A stretch of 18,478 nucleotides of DNA from Chromatiales bacterium (GTDB lineage Bacteria; Pseudomonadota; Gammaproteobacteria; SZUA-140). The notes under the pieces were generated by a model, which saw only the letters and a program-made list of their open reading frames with translations, was not told where the DNA came from and ran no database searches. This document shows, piece after piece, positions 13,869-18,478 of this stretch. A program made the position numbers and the translations under genes. Numbering within the stretch: position 1 is the first letter of the stretch; each line of letters begins with the position of its first letter. Location of the stretch: assembly GCA_031285245.1 (NCBI GenBank), contig JAITWN010000146.1, forward strand, positions 1 to 18,478, written 5' to 3'.

Positions 13869-16696
13869 AGCGCGCGCTGATTACCGCCTGCATTCCAGTT
13901 TTGCTTGCGGCATGTGCTTCTGCGCCGGCGCCGGTTCAGAGGCCCGCCACAGTGCGTACCATGAAAAGCCTCGATCAGCAGCCGACGGTGGTGCTGCGCG
14001 AGGTGGCGGCGAGTGATCGTCAGCTCGCGCTACGCAGTTATCTCGTTTATATCGACATCGCGGAAGGTAAGGCACGACGGATGTTTGCCATGCGCCGCGT
14101 TGCTGATCTGCGCCTGCTCATCGCTGAAGAAGCGCTGGCGAGTGGGGCTGGTGGTTATCGTGAAGGCTTTCACGCTGCGGTCGAGGATTATCGCCGCTTG
14201 CTGCGCGAGTATCCGGCTTATCCCGCAGCCGACGAAGTGCATTATCAGATTGCGCGCGCTTACGACAGCGTCAATGAGGATATGAAGTCCCTTGAAGCGC
14301 TGACGGTGCTGACGCAGGGCTTCCCGCAATCCCCGCGCTATCTTGAAGCGCAGTTCCGGCGCGGTGAGATTCTGTTCAAGAACCGTGATTATGCCGGCGC
14401 GGAACGCGCCTACAGCGAAGTGGCCGCTGCCGGGCAGGATGCGGGTTTTTACGAACAAGCGTTGTACAAGCGTGGCTGGGCGCGTTATCTGCAAGGACAG
14501 ACGCAGACCGCGCTCGCGGATTTCATGGTCGTGCTTGAACGCAGCTTGATTTCAGGCACGGAACTGCGCACGCGTCTTTCCCCGGAGGCTTTGCCGCGTG
14601 CCCAGCGTGAACTCGTCGATGACACGCTGCGCGTCATCAGCTTGAGCTTCGCGCGAGAAGGCGGTCCGGTAGCAGCTTCAGCGTATTTCGCGCGCGCGGG
14701 CGCAACGCCTCTTGAGCCGCTGATCTATTCAAGTCTCGCTGAATACTATCTGAAGCGTAATCTGTACGCGGGCGCGGTCGAGTCGCTGCGCGCTTTCATC
14801 GAGCGCAATCCGCTGCATGAGCAGGCGCCGGTATTCCAGATGCGGATCGCGGAAATCTGGGAGCAAGCTGGTGAGCCGCAGCGCGCCGTTGCCGCGCGCG
14901 AGGAATTCACGCGCGTCTATGGCAAAGACAGCGCTTACTGGAAGCAGCGTGATATTGCGCGTATGCCGCTCGTTTCCCAGCGTCTGCGCGAGGAGCTGAT
15001 GACCATGGCGCAGCGCGCGCACGCCGCCGCGCAGGCCAGTCATAATGAACGGGACTACGTCGAGGCTGCGCGCTCGTATCGCGACTATCTCGCTTTCTTC
15101 CCCGACGATGATCGCGCTCCGGAGCTAGCATTCCTGCTCGGTGAGTTGCTGTTCGAGCAGGGGCGCTATGGCGAAGCGATCGAATATTACGAGCAGAGCG
15201 CCTACCGCTATTCGCCGCATGCGCGTGCGGCGGAAGCCGGTTATGCCGCGCTTCTGTCTTATCAGCGTTACCTCGATCAGCTTGGTACCGCGCCGAGCAC
15301 AGAGGCTGAGCGTCAGGCGGTGCGCGCCCGTTCCATCGAGGCTTCGACGCGTTTCGTCAGCCAGTTTCCCCGTCATCCACAAGTGGCGACCGTGCTTACC
15401 CGCACGGCGGAACAGTTGCTGGCGGCAGGGCAATATTCGCGTGCACTCACGCTCGCGCAGCGCATTACCAACGGGATGGTGCAGGCTGGGCCAGAGCTGC
15501 GCCGCGCTGCGTTCATCGTCATCGCTGATGTCTATTTCGAACGCAAAGAGTATGCGCAGGCTGAGGCGGCGTATACCGAGGCGCTCGCGATGCCTGCGGC
15601 GGGCGCGCCGGCACGCACTGGTGAATCGATCAATGAGCGTCTCGCCGCGTCGATCTACCATCAGGGCGAACAAGCACGCGCTGCTGGCGATAAGGTTGTG
15701 GCGCGTGAGCAGTTCCTGCGCGCTGCCGCAGTGTTGCCTGGCAGCGCTATCGCGCAGACCGCGCACTACGATGCCATTGCCATAACGCTTGCTCAGGGCG
15801 AGACGGCAGCGGCGATAACGATGATGGAGAATTTCCGGCATAACTATCCGCAGAGTCGCTGGCATAGCGCAATTACCGGTGAGCTGGCGCTCGCCTATCT
15901 TGCAGCGGGAGATTTGATGCACGCGGCTGAAGAGTTTGGCCGCGTCTCTGCGGAGCACGCGAAAGATGATCCCGCGCAGGCACGCGAAGCGCTGTGGCGT
16001 TCGGCGGAGCTTTATCAGCAGGCGGGTGACAAAGCGCGTGCGGCGCTTGCCTGGCAGCGTTACATCGTCGCTTTCCCAGAACCCGTCGATCGCGCCATCG
16101 AAGCGCGTCTACGCATCGCTGAGGCTTTTCAATCCTCGGGCAATGCCGATGCGCAGCAGCGCTGGCTGGGTGAGATCGTTGCCGCCTTCGATAAGGCGGG
16201 CGCCGCTGGTGGTGACTTCGGGCGGCAAGCGGCGGCGCAGGCCGCGCTTGAGCTTGCCAAACCGCTCGGGGAAAAATATCAGAGCATGCGTCTCGTCATT
16301 CCGCTCGACCGCAGTCTGCGCGAGAAACGTCAGGCGATGGATGCGGCGCTAGAGGCTTACGGTCGTGCCGCGGGCTATGGCGTGGCGCAAATCACTACCG
16401 CGGCAACATTCCAGATCGGCGAGATCTATCACGGCTTCGGTCGCGCGCTACTCGATTCCGAGCGTCCCGCGGATCTGAACGCGGAGGAGCTGGAGGAATA
16501 CAATGTGCTGCTCGAAGAGCAGGCTTCTCCTTTCGAAGAGCAGGCGATCGAAGTGCATGAGGTGAATTTTCATCGCATTGCTCAGGGCATTTACGATGAC
16601 TGGGTGCGCGCCAGTCTGGATCAGCTCGCTGAGTTGATGCCGGTGCGCTACGGCAAGCGCGAGAAAAAGGTGGAGATCATTGAAACACTGCAATGA
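13865..16696 (+). CDS. Large TPR-repeat outer-membrane lipoprotein
   Basis: A 943-residue protein starting with a lipoprotein signal (MKRALITACIPVLLAACAS): the lipobox LAAC puts the lipidated Cys at residue 17, and the Ala at +2 predicts outer-membrane sorting. The mature part is a long TPR solenoid with BamD/YbgF-like units, for example AVEDYRRLLREYPAYPAADEVHYQIARAY, FRRGEILFKNRDYAGAERAY, LLGELLFEQGRYGEAIEYYE and ADVYFERKEYAQAEAAYTEA. It probably forms an extended periplasmic scaffold for protein contacts. The ATG lies in the stop of the preceding gene, indicating translational coupling. Its size is far above that of BamD (about 245 aa), and I know no named family for it; annotation pipelines would probably label it as tetratricopeptide repeat or outer membrane assembly lipoprotein YfiO. 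Confidence 0.88.
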   Translation: MKRALITACIPVLLAACASAPAPVQRPATVRTMKSLDQQPTVVLREVAASDRQLALRSYLVYIDIAEGKARRMFAMRRVADLRLLIAEEALASGAGGYREGFHAAVEDYRRLLREYPAYPAADEVHYQIARAYDSVNEDMKSLEALTVLTQGFPQSPRYLEAQFRRGEILFKNRDYAGAERAYSEVAAAGQDAGFYEQALYKRGWARYLQGQTQTALADFMVVLERSLISGTELRTRLSPEALPRAQRELVDDTLRVISLSFAREGGPVAASAYFARAGATPLEPLIYSSLAEYYLKRNLYAGAVESLRAFIERNPLHEQAPVFQMRIAEIWEQAGEPQRAVAAREEFTRVYGKDSAYWKQRDIARMPLVSQRLREELMTMAQRAHAAAQASHNERDYVEAARSYRDYLAFFPDDDRAPELAFLLGELLFEQGRYGEAIEYYEQSAYRYSPHARAAEAGYAALLSYQRYLDQLGTAPSTEAERQAVRARSIEASTRFVSQFPRHPQVATVLTRTAEQLLAAGQYSRALTLAQRITNGMVQAGPELRRAAFIVIADVYFERKEYAQAEAAYTEALAMPAAGAPARTGESINERLAASIYHQGEQARAAGDKVVAREQFLRAAAVLPGSAIAQTAHYDAIAITLAQGETAAAITMMENFRHNYPQSRWHSAITGELALAYLAAGDLMHAAEEFGRVSAEHAKDDPAQAREALWRSAELYQQAGDKARAALAWQRYIVAFPEPVDRAIEARLRIAEAFQSSGNADAQQRWLGEIVAAFDKAGAAGGDFGRQAAAQAALELAKPLGEKYQSMRLVIPLDRSLREKRQAMDAALEAYGRAAGYGVAQITTAATFQIGEIYHGFGRALLDSERPADLNAEELEEYNVLLEEQASPFEEQAIEVHEVNFHRIAQGIYDDWVRASLDQLAELMPVRYGKREKKVEIIETLQ

Positions 16697-17312
16697 GCTT
16701 CGTTGGCTAGCGCTCTGCCTGCTGCTGGCGGGTTGTGCGGGCGCGCCTCCTGTGCCCACGTCCGTTCCAGCTGCGCAGCCATCATCAAGCGAATCGATTG
16801 AGGCTCCTGCGACGCGGGCCTCTGAGGCCGCGCAGACGCACTTTGCGGTGGCACTCGATTTTATGCGCCGCGAGCGTTACGAGGACGCCGCCATCGCGCT
16901 AGAGGCGATGACGCGCAGTTATCCTGAGCTGATTACGCCCTATCTCAATCTCGCCATCGCGTTTGAGCGCAGTGGTCATGCGGATAAAGCCGAACAAACA
17001 CTACGCGCTGCGTTGGTGCAGCATCCACGCAGCGCGCTTGCCTACAATCATCTCGGTCTGCTCTATCGTCAAGGCGGACGCTTCTCGCAGGCGCGCGAAG
17101 CCTATGAGCAGGCGCTGAAGATCGATCCCGATTACACCGACGCGCATTTCAATCTTGCGATACTGTACGATCTCTATCTGCAACAGCCGAGCTCAGCGTT
17201 CTTGCACTATGAATACTATCGCCATGCCGGTGGTAATGATCCGATGGTAGAACGCTGGCTGGCCGATCTGCGCCAACGTATGTCTCAGCCGGCAGCAGGA
17301 GCGAAACCGTGA
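16680..17312 (+). CDS. Small TPR lipoprotein
   Basis: A 210-residue protein with a lipobox LLLAGC (Cys19; Ala at +2, outer membrane). It carries three recognisable TPR units: FAVALDFMRRERYEDAAIAL, PYLNLAIAFERSGHADKAEQ and AYNHLGLLYRQGGRFSQAREAYEQALKIDP. The start is TTG at 16680, preceded by AAGGTGGAG (ggag at 16672-16675); no in-frame ATG offers a signal peptide. It overlaps the large TPR gene by 17 bases. The arrangement resembles the PilF/PilW or GltE type of small TPR lipoproteins that help assemble or anchor envelope machines, but the identity is not established. Confidence 0.85.
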   Translation: MKHCNELRWLALCLLLAGCAGAPPVPTSVPAAQPSSSESIEAPATRASEAAQTHFAVALDFMRRERYEDAAIALEAMTRSYPELITPYLNLAIAFERSGHADKAEQTLRAALVQHPRSALAYNHLGLLYRQGGRFSQAREAYEQALKIDPDYTDAHFNLAILYDLYLQQPSSAFLHYEYYRHAGGNDPMVERWLADLRQRMSQPAAGAKP

Positions 17313-17617
17313 GTGTCAGGCGAGCGCGATGGTTACCGGCGGCGTTGACGCTTTTGTTGATAGGTACGGTACAAGCTCAAAACCAAACAAGTGGCGGCGC
17401 TTTCGTGCCACCACCACCCGATAATGAGCAGGCTCTGCCCAAGGCGCTTTACATCGTGCCGTGGAAGGATGCGGATATCGGTGGACCGCTGCCTACGCCG
17501 CGCGTGAATGTCGATGCCGTACTCACGCCGCTGAGTCGCGATACGTTTCGTCAGATGTATCTCGGGCGGCTGCAATTTCAGTCTGGCGCCAGTGGCGCCG
17601 TTTCCGGGGAGAAGTGA
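17309..17617 (+). CDS. Short exported protein of unknown function
   Basis: A 102-residue protein with a signal peptide (MSVRRARWLPAALTLLLIGT, likely cleavage after VQA at residue 23). The short mature part has a Pro-rich stretch (FVPPPPDNEQ), then ALYIVPWKDADIGGPLPTPR and FRQMYLGRLQ. It begins with GTG overlapping the stop of the TPR lipoprotein (GTGA) and ends in TGATG with the exbB-like start. I recognise no family. The position inside the operon, immediately before the proton channel gene, suggests a periplasmic accessory subunit. Confidence 0.75.
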   Translation: MSVRRARWLPAALTLLLIGTVQAQNQTSGGAFVPPPPDNEQALPKALYIVPWKDADIGGPLPTPRVNVDAVLTPLSRDTFRQMYLGRLQFQSGASGAVSGEK

Positions 17618-18279
17618 TGGGAACTTATGACACGATGGTACGCTTTTTTCAGGATGGCGGCGCATTCATGTATCCGATTGCCGCAGTGCTCGCGCTCGGG
17701 ATCGCCATCAGCATTGAACGCTTCATCTACCTCGGCGGCGTGCGCCGCGCCGACCGTCACGACTTGCAAGAAGTGATGGATAGGGTGAAGCGTCGCGATT
17801 ATGCCGGTGCGCTTGAATTCGCCCGTGGCTCAAAAGCTGCCATCGGCCGCATCCTTGGCTATGGCCTCGAGCGCGCGCAGTCGAGCTCGCAACGCGAAGA
17901 TATCGAGACAGCGATGGAAGAAGGTTTGATCGAAGTGCTGCCGCATCTCGAAAAGCGCACGCACTATCTTGCCATCTTTTCCAACGTTGCAACGTTGCTT
18001 GGCCTGCTCGGTACCATCATCGGCTTGATTCAGGCTTTCACCGCGGTGTCCGCGGCTAATCCGGCGGAGAAAGCGGACATGCTGTCGGCGAGTATCTCGG
18101 TGGCGATGAACACCACGGCGTTTGGTTTGATCTCGGCGATTCCTTTACTCCTCGCGCATGCGGTGCTGCAAACCAAGACCAATGAGATGATCGATGGCTT
18201 GGAAATGGCTTCGGTGAAATTTCTCAATGCCATCACCGCCGCATCCACGCGCGTCGGTGCGGGGACGAGCGCTCGATGA
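17617..18279 (+). CDS. MotA/TolQ/ExbB-family proton channel protein
   Basis: A 220-residue inner-membrane protein with three predicted membrane helices at about 17-38, 118-140 and 160-183. The family core is clear: LLGLLGTIIGLIQAF (128-142) in helix 2 and AMNTTAFGLISAIPLLLAH (163-181) in helix 3. By ungapped comparison with E. coli ExbB from memory, the pore threonines correspond to Thr133 and Thr167 and are kept. It should form the proton-conducting ring of a pmf-driven machine with the ExbD-like partner. ATG 17617 follows GGGGAGAA and overlaps the previous stop. Whether it belongs to Tol, Ton or Glt/Agl-like systems cannot be decided without the downstream genes. Confidence 0.92.
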   Translation: MGTYDTMVRFFQDGGAFMYPIAAVLALGIAISIERFIYLGGVRRADRHDLQEVMDRVKRRDYAGALEFARGSKAAIGRILGYGLERAQSSSQREDIETAMEEGLIEVLPHLEKRTHYLAIFSNVATLLGLLGTIIGLIQAFTAVSAANPAEKADMLSASISVAMNTTAFGLISAIPLLLAHAVLQTKTNEMIDGLEMASVKFLNAITAASTRVGAGTSAR

Positions 18280-18478
18280 TGAAGGCGCGCCGCTGGCGCC
18301 GCCGTCGGCAACATGGCGAGCCCGAGCTCAACATGATTGCCTTCCTCAATCTGATGATCATTCTGACGCCGTTTCTGCTGGTGACAGCGGTGTTTTCACG
18401 CGTTGCGATTCTTGAGTTGGTGCTGCCTGGTCGGGGCGCTGGAGAAGTGAGTGCGCAAGAACCGCTGCGCTTGGAGGT
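18276..18478 (+). CDS. ExbD/TolR-family protein, N-terminal part (cut by window end)
   Basis: Sixty-seven residues are visible: a short very basic cytoplasmic tail (MMKARRWRRRRQHGEPE), one membrane helix (about 20-41) and the start of the periplasmic domain. PELNMIAFLNLMIILTPFLL lines up without gaps on the ExbD/TolR helix. The position of the conserved proton-accepting Asp (Asp25 in E. coli ExbD, motif TPFIDV) is Asn25 here (AFLNLM, codon AAT at 18348-18350). The ATG overlaps the ExbB-like stop (ATGA). Partnering with the upstream channel protein is expected, but this subunit alone may not conduct protons; a second ExbD-like gene further downstream is plausible but not visible. Confidence 0.88.
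   Translation, partial: MMKARRWRRRRQHGEPELNMIAFLNLMIILTPFLLVTAVFSRVAILELVLPGRGAGEVSAQEPLRLE

Noticed and set aside
15125..15958. 277-codon minus-strand frame opposite the large TPR lipoprotein
   Set aside because: Arg-rich composition without domain features; it is the antisense shadow of repeat-rich coding sequence.
16680..18478. Classical tol-pal cluster
   Set aside because: The TolQ/TolR-like genes are preceded by TPR lipoproteins rather than ybgC, and the ExbD-like helix lacks the Asp; tolA, tolB and pal are not seen in the window.

Overview
This window looks like chromosome of a moderately GC-rich proteobacterium, most likely gammaproteobacterial (betaproteobacterial not excluded). The reasons are the glutathione-linked formaldehyde genes, OM-lipoprotein signals, Shine-Dalgarno-led overlapping operons, and a sucrose synthase cluster of the kind known in ammonia-, methane- and sulfur-oxidising proteobacteria. 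No single gene fixes the genus.

Left edge (1-1007): the 3' end of an IS3-family transposase abuts the N-terminal piece of a fic-type gene on the minus strand, followed by a complete minus-strand glutathione peroxidase. Region 1284-4922 holds a glutathione-dependent formaldehyde detoxification pair (frmA-frmB, overlapping start/stop), a thiopurine-methyltransferase-family gene directly behind it, a decayed DUF488-type gene, and a small membrane methyltransferase of the isoprenylcysteine/phospholipid methyltransferase type. Two direct copies of a ~115-bp palindromic intergenic repeat flank frmA-frmB-tpm; a third, inverted copy lies at 12317-12440.

Region 5136-10686 is a compact sucrose operon: PfkB fructokinase, a bifunctional sucrose-phosphate synthase/sucrose-phosphate phosphatase fusion, and sucrose synthase. 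Together they can make sucrose from UDP-glucose and fructose-6-P, split it back to NDP-glucose and fructose, and recapture the fructose. A tRNA-Arg(CCG) gene with its own possible promoter follows. Behind it is a broken sensor gene in which PAS and part of a GAF domain are joined in frame to a decapitated response-regulator receiver domain, the kinase core being absent; its last ~30 codons are in another frame.

Region 12561-18478 is a tightly coupled operon running off the right edge: an exported repeat protein, a very large TPR lipoprotein, a small TPR lipoprotein, a short exported protein of unknown function, a TolQ/ExbB/MotA-type proton channel subunit and the start of an ExbD/TolR-type subunit. 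Each junction overlaps by 1 to 17 bases. It looks like an envelope-spanning, proton-motive-force-driven machine, comparable in gene content to Glt/Agl-like or TonB-like loci. The ExbD-like protein has Asn where the family's proton-carrying Asp should be. This operon is the most promising candidate for a poorly described system.
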